Source: Leptospira congkakensis
Lineage (GTDB): Bacteria > Spirochaetota > Leptospiria > Leptospirales > Leptospiraceae
Assembly (NCBI RefSeq): GCF_004770265.1
Contig: NZ_RQGQ01000004.1
Span: 620,001-684,000 of the forward strand
Direction of reading: 5' to 3'
Length of the DNA stretch: 64,000 bases
In this document: positions 27,144-37,083 of the stretch, in pieces
How the letters are laid out: every line of letters begins with the position of its first letter
Numbering within the stretch: position 1 is the stretch's first letter
The notes under the pieces: generated by a model
What the model saw: the letters and a program-made list of their open reading frames with translations, nothing else
Databases searched by the model: none
What the model was told of the DNA's origin: nothing
Program-made: the position numbers and the translations under genes

Positions 27144-27578
27144 TTAGGGTGGTGATTTTGGATCCGAATCGGAATCATCATCCTCTGCTTCTTCGGTTTC
27201 GGATTCTTCTGGATGGAGTTCTTCGAATAAAGTTTTTGGTTTGGATTCATCAATCAAACGATTCACTTCCAAACTTTTGATGTAGTTATTGTCCCAGACA
27301 AATGTAAATCTTGGATTGGTATGAAGGTGGAGATTTTTTCCCACAAAAGAGGAAAGAAAACCGGCACAAGAAACAAGTCCTTGTGTGAGTTTTTTTCTTT
27401 CATTGTTATTACAAAGAGCCGTGAAATAAACCTTTGCATATTGAAGGTCTTCACTGATCTCAATCCGATGGAAACTTGGTAAAAAGACCCGGGGGTCTTT
27501 TACCTTGCCTTCCAAAATCGCAGTGGAGATTTGGCGAATGATCTCCGATTCGAGTTTTTTCATTCGAATGGGATTCAT
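27144..27578 (-). CDS. rbfA: ribosome-binding factor A
   Basis: 144 residues. The RbfA KH-like fold is seen in MKKLESEIIRQISTAI, DPRVFLPSFHRIEISEDLQY, AKVYFTALC and FLSSFVGKNLHLHTNPRFTF. A strongly acidic tail of about 30 residues follows (EESETEEAEDDDSDSDPKSP), longer than in the E. coli protein. RbfA matures the 30S subunit at the 5' end of 16S rRNA. It lies 10 bases behind infB. Confidence 0.92.
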   Translation of the reverse strand: MNPIRMKKLESEIIRQISTAILEGKVKDPRVFLPSFHRIEISEDLQYAKVYFTALCNNNERKKLTQGLVSCAGFLSSFVGKNLHLHTNPRFTFVWDNNYIKSLEVNRLIDESKPKTLFEELHPEESETEEAEDDDSDSDPKSPP

Positions 27579-27588
27579 TTAAGCCGCC

Positions 27589-30222
27589 TTACAGTTTACG
27601 AGCAATCTCGCGAATCTCATATGCTTCGATTTCATCACCCACAACAAAGTCGTTAAAACCATCGAGTAAGATACCGCACTCGAATCCAGTGAGAACATCT
27701 GCCACATCGTCTTTCATACGTTTGAGGTTTTTGATCTTACCTTCCCAAGTGATTTCACCAGACTCGCTCGAGATGACTCGAACATAAGCTTGTTTAGTGA
27801 CCTTACCGGATTTCACCATACAACCTGCAATGTTACCAACTTTAGAAATTTTGAATACGTCTCGGATTTCTACCTTACCGATTACGTTTTCTACTTTTTC
27901 AGGTTCGAGCATTCCTTCCATGGAAGCTTTCACTTCATTGACCACATCGTAGATGATACTATAGTATTTGATTTCTACTTTTTCTTTCTCTGCAAGAGAG
28001 ACTGTTTTTGGGTTCGCACGTGTGTGGAAACCAATCACAATTGCATTAGATGCCGATGCCAAAATGATATCGGAATCTACAATGGCTCCCGTTCCTGCAT
28101 GGATTACGTTGAGGCGAACATCGGCAGTAGAGAGTTTTTCTAATGCTTCTTTTACCGCTTCTGTAGATCCGCGAACGTCCGCTTTAATGATGACTTTGAG
28201 TTCTTTGAGAGCACCTTGTTTGATGATCTCACTCATGTTGTCGAGAGTGACACGAGTGGCCGCATTTTTCGATTGGCCAAGTCTTTCATAATCTTGACGG
28301 CTATGAGAGATAGAACGTGCTTCTTTGTCATCGATCACCACATCAAATGGTGCTCCTGCATCTGGAACTCCATCAAGTCCTGTCACAAGGGCAGGGAAAG
28401 ATGGACCAGCTTCACGGATGGAATGACCAAGATCATCATACATGGCTCGCACACGACCAGCGTGAACTCCCGCAACAAAAGCATCTCCGACACGAAGAGT
28501 TCCGTTTTGGATGAGAACCGTTGCCACAGCACCACGACCTGGATCGAGTTTTGCTTCCACAATGGTTCCTTTTGCTTTACGTTTTGGATTGGCTTTGTGA
28601 TCCAGAAGTTCTGCTTGGATGAGAAGCATCTCGAGAAGTTTATCAATACCAATATTATTTTTAGCAGAGATTTCACAGAAGATGGTAGTTCCACCCCACT
28701 CTTCTGGTTGTAATCCGTAGTTGGAAAGTTCTTGTCTCACCTTTTCCGGATTAGCTGCTGGTAAATCAATTTTGTTTACAGCAACAATGATCGGTACTTC
28801 TGCTTCTTTTGCGTGGTTGATGGCTTCGATCGTTTGAGGCATCACCCCATCGTCTGCAGCAACAACAAGCACAACAATATCAGTTACCGAGGCACCACGT
28901 GCTCTCATGGAAGTAAAGGCTTCGTGACCAGGAGTATCAAGGAAGGCAATTTTTCCACGGTTGGTTTCTACTTGGTAGGCACCAATGTGCTGAGTGATTC
29001 CACCCGATTCCCCTTCTGCCACTCGCGAAGAACGAATGGTATCAAGAAGTTTTGTTTTACCATGGTCAACGTGACCCATAATGGTAACCACTGGAGGACG
29101 AGTGATATAGTCTTCCGGAGCATCCTTCTCTTCTTCGATGACAGTTTCATCGTAAAGAGAAACAATCTTCACCTTACAGCCGTAATCGTCTGCGAGGATG
29201 GACGCTGTTTCTGCATCGATCACATTATTGATGGTAACCATCATACCCATTTTCATGAGTTTACTGATGACTTCACCAGGTTTTAAATTCAGTTTTTTGG
29301 CAATCTCTCCCACTTGGATATTTTCCAAAATGGAGATTTCTTTAGGAACAGCAGCAAGAGCTGCAGCCTGTGCTTTTTGTTTGCGGAAAGATTGTTTGAA
29401 AAACTTGGTGTTCTCGTTTTCTACGCGACCACCCTTTTCTTTATCGAATACTTTCTTTTTTGCTCCGCCGGGTCCACCTGCTCCAGGTCCGCCCGCTCCA
29501 GGAATTCCACCAGGATTACCGAATGGAGAATCTCCCATTGGTCGACCAGTTCCAGGACCACCTTGACCAATCGGTCTAGCACCACGATTCCCTTGGTATC
29601 CACCAGGACCACCTTGTCCAGGTCCGCGATTCCCTTGGTATCCACCGCCACCTTGTCCAGGTCCGCGATTTCCTTGGTATCCGCCACCACCTTGTCCAGG
29701 TCCGCGATTTCCTTGGTATCCGCCACCTTGACCTTCTGGTCTTGGAGGACGAGGAGTTGTGGGTCTCGAAACAATCGGGTTACGATCTTCTTTTCTAAAA
29801 TAACCTTGGTTTCCTCCTCCTTGTTGGCCGCCTTGGCCACCACCACCGGAACGGTAGTTAGGAGAAGAAGTATCACCAGAAAGGATGGATTCGGGTTTAC
29901 GATCCATCGGAGGTCTCTCTCGTTCTGGTTGTGGCTCTGGTTTTCTATCCGGACGAGACACAATTGGTGATGCTTGGGAAGGAGCTTGTGGACCGGAACC
30001 GAGTCCCTGTCTTTTGGCTTCCTCACGAATGAGTTCATTCAAATCCTTTTTTTTGTCCGAAGCAGGAGAAGTTGTTTTCGCTTCTGCGCTTTGAGGACTT
30101 GCACCGGATTCTTTTTTCTCATCTGCAGGTGCCGCTTTTTTCTTGATGACAAGTTTTTTCTTGGTTTTGTCACCACTGGCTCCCTGCTGGAGGGTTTCTT
30201 TAATCGATTTTTGCTCTTCCAT
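27589..30222 (-). CDS. infB: translation initiation factor IF-2
   Basis: 877 residues. The N-terminal about 270 residues are low complexity: a Lys/Ala part, a Pro/Arg part, then Gly-rich repeats of the type [12 protein letters not shown]. The conserved core follows: IF2 N-domain ([20 protein letters not shown]), G domain with [16 protein letters not shown] and NKID, then domain II, domain III and the C-terminal fMet-tRNA-binding domain ([20 protein letters not shown]). It is a GTPase that brings initiator tRNA to the 30S subunit. It is flanked by nusA and rbfA as in most bacteria. Confidence 0.97.
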   Translation of the reverse strand: MEEQKSIKETLQQGASGDKTKKKLVIKKKAAPADEKKESGASPQSAEAKTTSPASDKKKDLNELIREEAKRQGLGSGPQAPSQASPIVSRPDRKPEPQPERERPPMDRKPESILSGDTSSPNYRSGGGGQGGQQGGGNQGYFRKEDRNPIVSRPTTPRPPRPEGQGGGYQGNRGPGQGGGGYQGNRGPGQGGGGYQGNRGPGQGGPGGYQGNRGARPIGQGGPGTGRPMGDSPFGNPGGIPGAGGPGAGGPGGAKKKVFDKEKGGRVENENTKFFKQSFRKQKAQAAALAAVPKEISILENIQVGEIAKKLNLKPGEVISKLMKMGMMVTINNVIDAETASILADDYGCKVKIVSLYDETVIEEEKDAPEDYITRPPVVTIMGHVDHGKTKLLDTIRSSRVAEGESGGITQHIGAYQVETNRGKIAFLDTPGHEAFTSMRARGASVTDIVVLVVAADDGVMPQTIEAINHAKEAEVPIIVAVNKIDLPAANPEKVRQELSNYGLQPEEWGGTTIFCEISAKNNIGIDKLLEMLLIQAELLDHKANPKRKAKGTIVEAKLDPGRGAVATVLIQNGTLRVGDAFVAGVHAGRVRAMYDDLGHSIREAGPSFPALVTGLDGVPDAGAPFDVVIDDKEARSISHSRQDYERLGQSKNAATRVTLDNMSEIIKQGALKELKVIIKADVRGSTEAVKEALEKLSTADVRLNVIHAGTGAIVDSDIILASASNAIVIGFHTRANPKTVSLAEKEKVEIKYYSIIYDVVNEVKASMEGMLEPEKVENVIGKVEIRDVFKISKVGNIAGCMVKSGKVTKQAYVRVISSESGEITWEGKIKNLKRMKDDVADVLTGFECGILLDGFNDFVVGDEIEAYEIREIARKL
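29577..29735 (-). repeat. tandem repeat inside infB encoding Gly-Tyr-Gln-Gly-Asn-Arg units
   Basis: Four consecutive units of about 36-42 bases (plus-strand core CGATTTCCTTGGTATCC) encode [12 protein letters not shown] segments in the IF-2 N-terminal region. Their near identity at DNA level suggests recent slippage or homogenisation. Confidence 0.75.
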
Positions 30223-30237
30223 AGTATGCCTTAAAAC

Positions 30238-31635
30238 TTAACCCTCTTCTACCCATTCGATAGATTCACGAAGCAGACGCAAAATTTGTTCTGCTGTTGT
30301 TTTCCCGATTCCGGAAATTTTCGAAAGTTCCTCTTGGCTGAACTCGAGAAGGGTTTCCACGTTTTTGATCCCGCCGGCTTCGAGAAGACCAACGATCCTT
30401 GGAGTGAGTCCAGGAACTTCGGATAACGGAGTGTATCCGGAATCCTCTTCTTCCTCGTCTGCACTTTCACCATATTGGTCATCTGACTCTTCCATTGCTT
30501 CTTGTTGTGCATTGAAGAGCCGATCCAGTTTTTCACGAGCTTCTGGAGAAGCGAGTTCTTGGTTGTATTGGGATACAGTTTTGATATCGATTTTGAAACC
30601 GGAAAGTTGAGATACCAATTTTACATTGGATCCGTTGATTCCGATGGCAAGAGAAAGAGATTCATCTGGAACGATGACAAGAGCATCTCCTCTTTTTCTA
30701 TCCACATGCACTTCCACTGGTTTAGCAGGAGAAATGGCATTGGCAATGAATACACTTGGTTCATCTGAGTGAAGGACAATATCGATCCTTTCGTTTCCAA
30801 GTTCGCGAACGATGGCTTGGATTCGAACCCCTTTCATTCCCACACAAGCTCCCACAGGATCTACATCAGACTTACTAGTGGTAACAACCACCTTAGTTCT
30901 GTAAGATGGAATGCGGGCTACATCTCGGATTTCAACGATGCCATCATACACTTCGGGAATTTCCATCTCGAAGAGTTTTTTGACAAAGTCACCAGAAGCA
31001 CGAGAGAGTGTGATGACAGGCATTGGTTCGCGAGGGCGAAGTTCAACCCTTGAAATGATTGCTTTGAGACGATCCCCTTGGCGGTATTTTTCGCCTGGGT
31101 TCTGGTCTTTTTTCAACATGATCCCTTCTACCTTACCGAGGTCGATGGACATGATGTCTTTTTTCCAACGTTGGAAATAACCGTGTGTGAGTTCGCCTTC
31201 TTTGGATTTATACTCTTGGTAGAGTAATTCTTTTTCCATATCACGAAGACGTTGGAAAACCATTTGTTTGGCTTGGCTAGAAAGAACCCGAGATAAGTCT
31301 TGAGGTTTTTCAAACACACGCATTTGGGTTCCCACTTGTGCAGAAGGATCCAATTTGATAGCCTCTTCTAGAGAAACCTCTAGAGGGTTTGTTGTTTTAT
31401 CTTCTACCACGTCACGAAGGACGGAGATGATGATTTCGTTTTTATTGTCGGAACCGAAGTCTACTTGGCAACGGTCATCTGTCTCCGCTTCCAAACCGAC
31501 TTTTTTGCGATAGGCGGCGAGAAGTGAGTCTCGGATGACACCGAGTACGAGTTCTCTATCAAGAGATTTATCCTGACAGAATTGTTGGATGGCTTCGAAT
31601 AGCCCAGTTTCTTTCGTTGCTTGTTTTGTCGCCAT
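30238..31635 (-). CDS. nusA: transcription termination/antitermination factor NusA
   Basis: 465 residues. The N-terminal RNA-polymerase-binding domain (LVLGVIRDSLLAAYRKKVGL) is followed by an S1-like domain (KVEGIMLKKDQNPGEKYRQG), KH1 and KH2 (DPVGACVGMKGVRIQAIVRE; LSLAIGINGSNVKLVSQLSG). An acidic linker (EESDDQYGESADEEEEDSG) leads to a helix-hairpin-helix domain (IVGLLEAGGIKNVETLLEFS, KISGIGKTTAEQIL). It controls pausing and antitermination. It lies 4 bases behind rimP and 15 before infB. Confidence 0.96.
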   Translation of the reverse strand: MATKQATKETGLFEAIQQFCQDKSLDRELVLGVIRDSLLAAYRKKVGLEAETDDRCQVDFGSDNKNEIIISVLRDVVEDKTTNPLEVSLEEAIKLDPSAQVGTQMRVFEKPQDLSRVLSSQAKQMVFQRLRDMEKELLYQEYKSKEGELTHGYFQRWKKDIMSIDLGKVEGIMLKKDQNPGEKYRQGDRLKAIISRVELRPREPMPVITLSRASGDFVKKLFEMEIPEVYDGIVEIRDVARIPSYRTKVVVTTSKSDVDPVGACVGMKGVRIQAIVRELGNERIDIVLHSDEPSVFIANAISPAKPVEVHVDRKRGDALVIVPDESLSLAIGINGSNVKLVSQLSGFKIDIKTVSQYNQELASPEAREKLDRLFNAQQEAMEESDDQYGESADEEEEDSGYTPLSEVPGLTPRIVGLLEAGGIKNVETLLEFSQEELSKISGIGKTTAEQILRLLRESIEWVEEG

Positions 31636-31639
31636 AGTC

Positions 31640-32149
31640 TTAAATTTCTAAATACAAATTTCCCTTTCGTATTTCTGCGATGGGCATAGATACCGATTTT
31701 TGGTTCTTTTTGTGTCGAGTTTTACGATCGTAAAGCGTAAGCTCAACTGAATCCCCAGAAACCGGTCCCAAACGATACAATCGTTTGTCCCATTTCCCTG
31801 CTTCCAGCGGCACTTCTAGTTTTACTAAAAGTCCTTGGAAACGACTTAAATCCTCCGGCAGACGCAAAACACGTTCTGCTCCCGCGGAGGAGACTTGGAG
31901 AGTGAAATCAAATTCCTCTCCCCATAAATCCAGCTCCTCTTTGAGTCTCCTAGACACAGTCTCACAGTCTTCTAAACTAGCGGAGCCAGTTTTGTCTGAG
32001 AGATGATCCAGTTCAATCTCAATGAGGGCGTGGTTTTTCCGATTCTGTACTTGGAGCGAAAAAAGCGCTAGAGGTGGAGCGAGAACACGTAAAATAAGTT
32101 CTCTGATGTTTTCCTCGGTATATACCAAACCATTTCCAAAAGATTCCAA
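31640..32149 (-). CDS. rimP: ribosome maturation factor RimP
   Basis: 169 residues, probably from a TTG start at 32149; no in-frame ATG lies near the fold start. The RimP N-domain (ENIRELILRVLAPPLALFSL, GSASLEDCETVSRRLKEELD) and its signature DFTLQVSSAGAERVL (S-S-P/A-G-x-x-R-x-L) are present, followed by the SH3-like C-domain. It assists 30S maturation. It is first of the rimP-nusA-infB-rbfA-truB-rpsO-pnp operon and divergent from a lipoprotein gene; the 111 bases between their starts must carry the operon promoter. Confidence 0.9.
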   Translation of the reverse strand: MESFGNGLVYTEENIRELILRVLAPPLALFSLQVQNRKNHALIEIELDHLSDKTGSASLEDCETVSRRLKEELDLWGEEFDFTLQVSSAGAERVLRLPEDLSRFQGLLVKLEVPLEAGKWDKRLYRLGPVSGDSVELTLYDRKTRHKKNQKSVSMPIAEIRKGNLYLEI

Positions 32150-32260
32150 AAGGAATCCGTATAAGAGACCCAGCTCATGCTAAAATTTAACATGTCTACT
32201 GTCAAGCTAGGAAAAGCGAGTTGTCCTGTAAATAAAAAATTAGGGAATGGATGTTGCACC

Positions 32261-33367
32261 ATGCGAACCCTTTATCTTTTCCTCACCCTCATCTTTTCCG
32301 TATCCTGCCTTCGTTTCCGAGTGGAAAACTTAAAAGAAGAAATCCTATTCCGCATCCCATTGGGACAAACAAATGAGAGTTTTGAGGGTGTTGTGGTGAA
32401 CCAAGTACTCACCAACGTTCCATTGACCATCCCCAACTCCTCCAATATTAGCGCAATGGCGGATAATAAACAAGCCGTAATCAAACTTTTTGACAGAAAT
32501 GGAAGGCTTGATGCCACACTAGGAAACCCTGATTTTAAACCCAATTCAGGAATTCCTCATTATCCATTTCGATTTGGCGGGATTGGAATCGTAGCCATGA
32601 ACGAAGATGGAGACTTAATCGTACAAAATCGGATTTCATCTAAGGGAATGGAACTTCCCCAAGGCCAAGAAAACCTATACAAAACGTATAGTGGTGCCTT
32701 TTCTACTCAAGGAACGACAGTTCTTCCATCATTCCTTGTACAAATTTCACAAAAAGGTGTCGTGAAATTTATGTTAGGGGCTTCTGGAAAAAATTCAGAA
32801 CCCTTTCGTTATATTGAATTCATCCTCCCCGGGGAAGGCGAAAAATTATTTGTCTACCACCGCATTGCAGAAGAAATGCGACTTTCTTATTTTGAAGAAG
32901 GAGAACTCAAAGGGAACTTAAAAGAATCAGGGCTTGATGTATTTGCAAGTAACGATTCCAAAGAATATGACATCACTCTAGACAAACTCCTCCCACATCC
33001 AGAAGGTGAGTATGTTCTCGGATCGTTTAGTTATTATTCCAAAAAAGACAAACGGTTTAAGTTCAGAAGGATATTTCGTTTTGTTTTTGATTCCAAAAGT
33101 TCTGAATTTTTAAAAGAAATCCAAGACCCATCAGAGATTTTATTTTCCATTCGTAACAACGGTGAATTTTATATTTGGGAAACGGAAGACGGTGGGAATG
33201 CAGCAAGGCTCCAAGTCCACGATAAAGAAGGAAACCATATCAATAACAAAAGGATTCCTTTTTCAAGTCCCCGTGGCCAATGGCGAGAAACCTATACAGA
33301 TGCTTTCGATAATATTTATTCAGTTCGAATTCGTGCAGGTGCCCTCGAAGTGTATCGTTGGATCTAA
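32261..33367 (+). CDS. lipoprotein of unknown function
   Basis: 368 residues from ATG 32261, which yields the signal peptide MRTLYLFLTLIFSVSC with lipobox S-V-S-C; the longer frame from 32177 adds an implausible leader. The body reads like a beta-propeller or NHL-type protein: repeated short strands with motifs AVIKLFDRNGRLDATLGN, GVVKFMLGASGKNSEPFRYI and LQVHDKEGNHINNKRIPF. I cannot assign a function. It is followed without gap by nnr, the ATG of which abuts its TAA. Confidence 0.7.
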   Translation: MRTLYLFLTLIFSVSCLRFRVENLKEEILFRIPLGQTNESFEGVVVNQVLTNVPLTIPNSSNISAMADNKQAVIKLFDRNGRLDATLGNPDFKPNSGIPHYPFRFGGIGIVAMNEDGDLIVQNRISSKGMELPQGQENLYKTYSGAFSTQGTTVLPSFLVQISQKGVVKFMLGASGKNSEPFRYIEFILPGEGEKLFVYHRIAEEMRLSYFEEGELKGNLKESGLDVFASNDSKEYDITLDKLLPHPEGEYVLGSFSYYSKKDKRFKFRRIFRFVFDSKSSEFLKEIQDPSEILFSIRNNGEFYIWETEDGGNAARLQVHDKEGNHINNKRIPFSSPRGQWRETYTDAFDNIYSVRIRAGALEVYRWI

Positions 33368-34858
33368 ATGAAACAAAAACCCTTATTCACCAACCAAGAA
33401 TCTAAGGCAATTGATTCTCTTACCACAAAAGAATTAGGGTTTAGTGAAGGGACTCTGATGGGAATGGCTGCCCTTTCTGTTTTTCATGCCAATGAAGATT
33501 TATGGAAAACAGCCGAATCCATTTGGATTCTTTGCGGAACAGGAGGCAATGGTGGAGATGGGTATGCCCTCGCTCACACTCTTTTCCAAGAAGGATATTC
33601 TGTTCGATGTTTTGCCACTTCACCAAACAAATCAGAGGCGGGGAAGTTCTATGAAACCTTGGTTTCTAAAACTCTGGGTGTCATTGGGAACTTAGATGAT
33701 TTTTATAAGGAATGGGAAGAGGCAAAAGAAGACTCTGTTTTACTTGTAGATGCCCTTCTAGGAACAGGATTCCAAAACGAACTTTCGGAAGAACTCACAG
33801 AACTGATAGAAACCATCAATGATTCCGATGTCTTTTTTTACCGGTTGTCACTCGACAGTCCCAGTGGCTGGAATCCTTACGCTATTGGAAAATCCGAAGA
33901 ACCAAACACCTTTGTTTATGCCGATTCCATTGAAGAACTGGGAACAAGGAAATGGGAAAACGTAGGGTTTATATATGAAAAAGATGCTATCATTCCTAGA
34001 TACTATGAATCAATCGGATTTCCCATCCGCACCCACCTAAGTAAGGTTACCTTTTCCAATCGTTATTATTTAGAAGCGGATCCGGAATCTGCCATCCAGA
34101 TCCTTAAAAGAAAAAACAAAGACCATAAATACAGTGCCGGTTCTGCTTTATTTTATGGAGGTTCTGATGGAATGGAAGGAGCCATCCTCCTTTCGGAACA
34201 GGCCTTCTCTAGACTCGGTGGAGGGATTAGTAAAATATTCTCTCCATCTTTAAAAATCAGTTCCTTTGTTTTAAAAGAAGATCTTTCCAAAATGACAAAA
34301 ACGAGTTCTCTCGCAGAAACTTTAGAAGATCCGTTTTTAAAAAAAACAAAGACCATTGTTGTGGGTCCAGGCCTTACCCAATACCCAAACGATCTAGGTG
34401 GATGGAAAGTTCCCGAGGAACTTCGTTTGATTTTAGATGCAGGTGCCATTCCAACAAAAGGCAGTTCCCTTCCGAAGGGAGATCAAATCCTACTCACACC
34501 CCATGTCGGAGAACTAAACCGAATGACGGGAAAAACTCATAACTCTGTACAGGCCGCCTACGATACATTAATCGAATACTGCCCACAAAACAATGTTTAT
34601 GTGCTGCTCAAATCCTTTGTGAGTTTACTCGTTTGTCCTGATGGTTCTTCTTATGTTTGGGAATCACCCAATCCAAAACTAGCCACAATGGGAACTGGAG
34701 ATTTATTATCAGGAATTTTGGCACGTTACTTAAGTTTGGATTTAACGATCCCAGAATCAGTTCAGTTAGCCTTATCATTACTCGACCATTCTAAACAATT
34801 GGAAGAACCATACCCTTCTGCTCACCAAATCCTCAAATCTCTTTTGGAGTTACTTTAG
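33368..34858 (+). CDS. nnr: bifunctional NAD(P)HX epimerase/dehydratase
   Basis: 496 residues. The N-terminal YjeF_N domain (about 1-215) carries ILCGTGGNGGDGYALAHTL and LVDALLGTGF, for NAD(P)HX epimerisation. The C-terminal carbohydrate-kinase-like domain (about 225-490) shows SAGSALFYGGSDGMEGAILL, TIVVGPGL, LLTPHVGELNRMTG and LATMGTGDLLSGIL, for ADP/ATP-dependent dehydration of the S-hydrate. It repairs hydrated NADH and NADPH. It abuts the upstream lipoprotein gene and the downstream gene (34859), so all three are co-transcribed. Confidence 0.93.
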   Translation: MKQKPLFTNQESKAIDSLTTKELGFSEGTLMGMAALSVFHANEDLWKTAESIWILCGTGGNGGDGYALAHTLFQEGYSVRCFATSPNKSEAGKFYETLVSKTLGVIGNLDDFYKEWEEAKEDSVLLVDALLGTGFQNELSEELTELIETINDSDVFFYRLSLDSPSGWNPYAIGKSEEPNTFVYADSIEELGTRKWENVGFIYEKDAIIPRYYESIGFPIRTHLSKVTFSNRYYLEADPESAIQILKRKNKDHKYSAGSALFYGGSDGMEGAILLSEQAFSRLGGGISKIFSPSLKISSFVLKEDLSKMTKTSSLAETLEDPFLKKTKTIVVGPGLTQYPNDLGGWKVPEELRLILDAGAIPTKGSSLPKGDQILLTPHVGELNRMTGKTHNSVQAAYDTLIEYCPQNNVYVLLKSFVSLLVCPDGSSYVWESPNPKLATMGTGDLLSGILARYLSLDLTIPESVQLALSLLDHSKQLEEPYPSAHQILKSLLELL

Positions 34859-35470
34859 ATGCGAAAAGGATACCACTCGCGTTCACCAGAAGAATTCCGT
34901 GATTACCTAAAACAGATTGGTGATAAAAACAAAAAAACAAGATGGAGGCAAATTGTCCTCCTCATCGATTTGGTTTTGGTTGTTTTGATTTTTTACATTG
35001 GGTTTCGAGCTTTAAATCCCGGAAGTTTTCAAAACAGAACTCAATCCGACAAACAGATCGTAGACGGATATCCTACTTATTTAAGTTTATCCAGAGAGGA
35101 AGATGAAAAGTTCCAAGGTTATTTTTTATTTATAGAAAATAATACAAAAAATCCACTTCAAGTTCCAAATCCTAACTGGAAATCCGAATTTCGTATCAAA
35201 ACAAGGCAAGGGGTTTTGTGTTTCCAGGAAGAAATTTTTTGGGAAAGTAGAAACATTCCACCAAATGCAAATGGATTTTTATACCATTCTGTTTCCAAAG
35301 AAAAATGGAAGTCCTTGGTCGCAGATTGCCGGAAGGAAATTTTTGACGAAGAAGCCTCTATCTTTCGTTCCAAGTTTCGGTCTTTGGATTTAGGTTTTTA
35401 TTCACAAGTGCTCATCCATTCCGAGGACAGAACGTACACTTTTCAAATCAAACAAAAACCCTATAAATGA
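34859..35470 (+). CDS. single-pass membrane protein of unknown function
   Basis: 203 residues. A basic cytoplasmic N-terminus (HSRSPEEFRDYLKQIGDKNKKTRW) is followed by one transmembrane helix (IVLLIDLVLVVLIFYIGF, about residues 36-55). A periplasmic domain of about 145 residues with alternating strands comes next. I recognise no domain. It starts directly at the stop of nnr, making it the third gene of that operon. A moderate inverted repeat near 35470-35485 may end transcription. Confidence 0.7.
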   Translation: MRKGYHSRSPEEFRDYLKQIGDKNKKTRWRQIVLLIDLVLVVLIFYIGFRALNPGSFQNRTQSDKQIVDGYPTYLSLSREEDEKFQGYFLFIENNTKNPLQVPNPNWKSEFRIKTRQGVLCFQEEIFWESRNIPPNANGFLYHSVSKEKWKSLVADCRKEIFDEEASIFRSKFRSLDLGFYSQVLIHSEDRTYTFQIKQKPYK

Positions 35471-35479
35471 TAATGATTA

Positions 35480-35899
35480 TTATCTTTCGACAGTCACCGC
35501 AGGATATTCTTCTAAATAACTTTCACCATTCACGCCGTAATAAATTACTTTTCTATTAGTAAAATCGGCATCGTATCCTACTACACCCGCTTCCCAAGTT
35601 GCCTTTAAAAATTCAGGGAATGTACTTTTTCCTTCTTGGTCAGTCCGGATTGCCTTAATTAAATCTTCTCTGTGAAACTTCGGAATTTCATGGACTCCTA
35701 ACACAAGTGGATTTCCTTGTTGGACAACTGAGCCTTCTTTCATTATGTAGATGGCTTGGCAAGAAGGAAGATACCATCGATTCATAAGAACGCCGGCTTC
35801 TCTTAGAACTTCCGCTAAGATTGGGAACCCGCCTACTTTCGGACGAATGGACATCGCAAATTTTTGTGCTTCAGTTAGTTTTGTTGTTAGGTTGGTCAT
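35480..35899 (-). CDS. DUF1398 family protein
   Basis: 139 residues from ATG 35899, preceded by GAGGATAA; a TTG at 35917 is a weaker start. The C-terminal half fits DUF1398: STFPEFLKATWEAGVVGYDA followed by DFTNRKVIYYGVNGESYLEE and YPAV. No function is established for this family. It lies downstream of the MarR gene, whose stop overlaps the longer start. The palindromic operator before the MarR gene probably controls both. Confidence 0.75.
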   Translation of the reverse strand: MTNLTTKLTEAQKFAMSIRPKVGGFPILAEVLREAGVLMNRWYLPSCQAIYIMKEGSVVQQGNPLVLGVHEIPKFHREDLIKAIRTDQEGKSTFPEFLKATWEAGVVGYDADFTNRKVIYYGVNGESYLEEYPAVTVER

Positions 35900-35909
35900 T
35901 GTGTTATCC

Positions 35910-36380
35910 TCATTCAATTGGGTTTAAGTTTAGTTTGTTTAATTTCGTTAGTTTGATAAGAGTCTTTCGGAGTTGGTCTTTCTCTTGTTCCGAGAGATGG
36001 GAAAAAAAAATAAAATCGTTTTCATCTGCGATCTCTGAGAGTTTGGGAACCAGTTTTGTTCCTTTATTGGTTAATTTGATATCTTGGTAACGACGATCTT
36101 CACTTGCTTCTTCGCGACTTACAAGTCCTTTGTTGAGTAGTCTGTCGATGAGTTTGGATACAGCTCCCCGACTGAGTCCTGTGATTTCAGCCACAACACT
36201 AGGTGAAGTGTTGGTTTCATAAGAATACATTTCCCGAAGGATCACCCATTCGGCCACAGTCACATCCAAAGCAGCAAGTTTCCCCGCAAAAGAATGCGAA
36301 ACAGCATTGGAGACAACCCGTAAATGGTAGCCCAGATGGGATTTCAGGTGGCTTGGTTCTAGATTTTGTTTTTTGGGCAT
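35910..36380 (-). CDS. MarR family transcriptional regulator
   Basis: 156 residues from ATG 36380. The longer frame to 36482 would run across the operator palindrome and adds no fold. Winged-helix motifs: LGYHLRVVSNAVSHSFAGKL, VTVAEWVILREMYSYE, VVAEITGLSRGAVSKLIDRL (recognition helix) and NKGLVSREEASEDRRYQDIK followed by LTNKG (wing, with the D-R-R typical of MarR). It likely represses itself and the DUF1398 gene through the perfect palindrome 12 bases upstream of its start. Confidence 0.88.
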   Translation of the reverse strand: MPKKQNLEPSHLKSHLGYHLRVVSNAVSHSFAGKLAALDVTVAEWVILREMYSYETNTSPSVVAEITGLSRGAVSKLIDRLLNKGLVSREEASEDRRYQDIKLTNKGTKLVPKLSEIADENDFIFFSHLSEQEKDQLRKTLIKLTKLNKLNLNPIE

Positions 36381-36391
36381 AATCAATATAT

Positions 36392-36407
36392 AGTTTCCAT
36401 GGAAACT
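36392..36407. promoter_or_regulatory. perfect 16-bp palindrome, probable MarR operator
   Basis: AGTTTCCATGGAAACT is fully self-complementary and stands 12 bases before the MarR start, within the expected promoter. MarR proteins typically bind 16-20 bp palindromes in their own promoters. Confidence 0.7.
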
Positions 36408-36518
36408 GTTGTCAAGGAAATTAAATAGGGAAATAATAGTTTGCAGAAGTTTTTTAGACTTTAGATTTGAGTAGGCTACCAAATACTGTGGTTAGAAAAT
36501 ATATTTAGAGAGAAAGAA

Positions 36519-36953
36519 ATGAACCATCCATTTACCAAAAAACAAACAGTTATTTTTTCCATTTCCCTTGTGATCTCTATGATCGGATTCAAACTATTAT
36601 TTGCGAATTTTTGGAATAAAAATTCCTCTTTTGAAGATTTACTTCGATCGACGGCCAATGATATCAATCGAAATTGCCCGCAAACAATAGACAAGGATAC
36701 TAGACTGGATAACGTCGCGGTTTTTTCAAACAAACGTTTCCAATACAACTATAGCATCATTGCCTATTCTGCTTCCGAAATTGACATTCAGATTTTAGAA
36801 AAAAATTTATATCCAGTCATTCTAAATACAATCAAATCAAGTCCAGATATGAAACTCTTTCGTGAGAATGAAGTGACACTTGTATATTCCTATCGAGATC
36901 GAATGGGAAATTATATTTTTTCTATGGAATTCAAACCAAGCGATTATAAATAA
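36519..36953 (+). CDS. small membrane-anchored protein of unknown function
   Basis: 144 residues. One N-terminal hydrophobic helix (VIFSISLVISMIGFKLLFA, residues about 12-31) acts as signal or anchor. A soluble domain of about 110 residues contains FEDLLRSTANDINRNCPQTI and DTRLDNVAVF. This layout (N-C-P-x-x-x-D-x-x-T-R-L-D) recalls small periplasmic proteins annotated as hypothetical in many bacteria; no function is known to me. AGAGAAAGAA precedes the ATG. It is monocistronic and divergent from the MarR gene. Confidence 0.65.
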   Translation: MNHPFTKKQTVIFSISLVISMIGFKLLFANFWNKNSSFEDLLRSTANDINRNCPQTIDKDTRLDNVAVFSNKRFQYNYSIIAYSASEIDIQILEKNLYPVILNTIKSSPDMKLFRENEVTLVYSYRDRMGNYIFSMEFKPSDYK

Positions 36954-37083
36954 TTTCAGAATATTTCTCTTTGGGTTTAACAGTAAGATACTGGAAACTA
37001 AAGTTTGTTTGGGCGAGTCCCGAAGATTAAACTTTTCTTACAGCTTATCTACCGTTTGGCGACCAATTTTCTCTTGTTTGTCG

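Noticed and set aside
29314..30038. Long open frames on both strands opposite the IF-2 N-terminal region
   Set aside because: They are shadows of the Gly-rich repeats; infB is the strongly supported gene.
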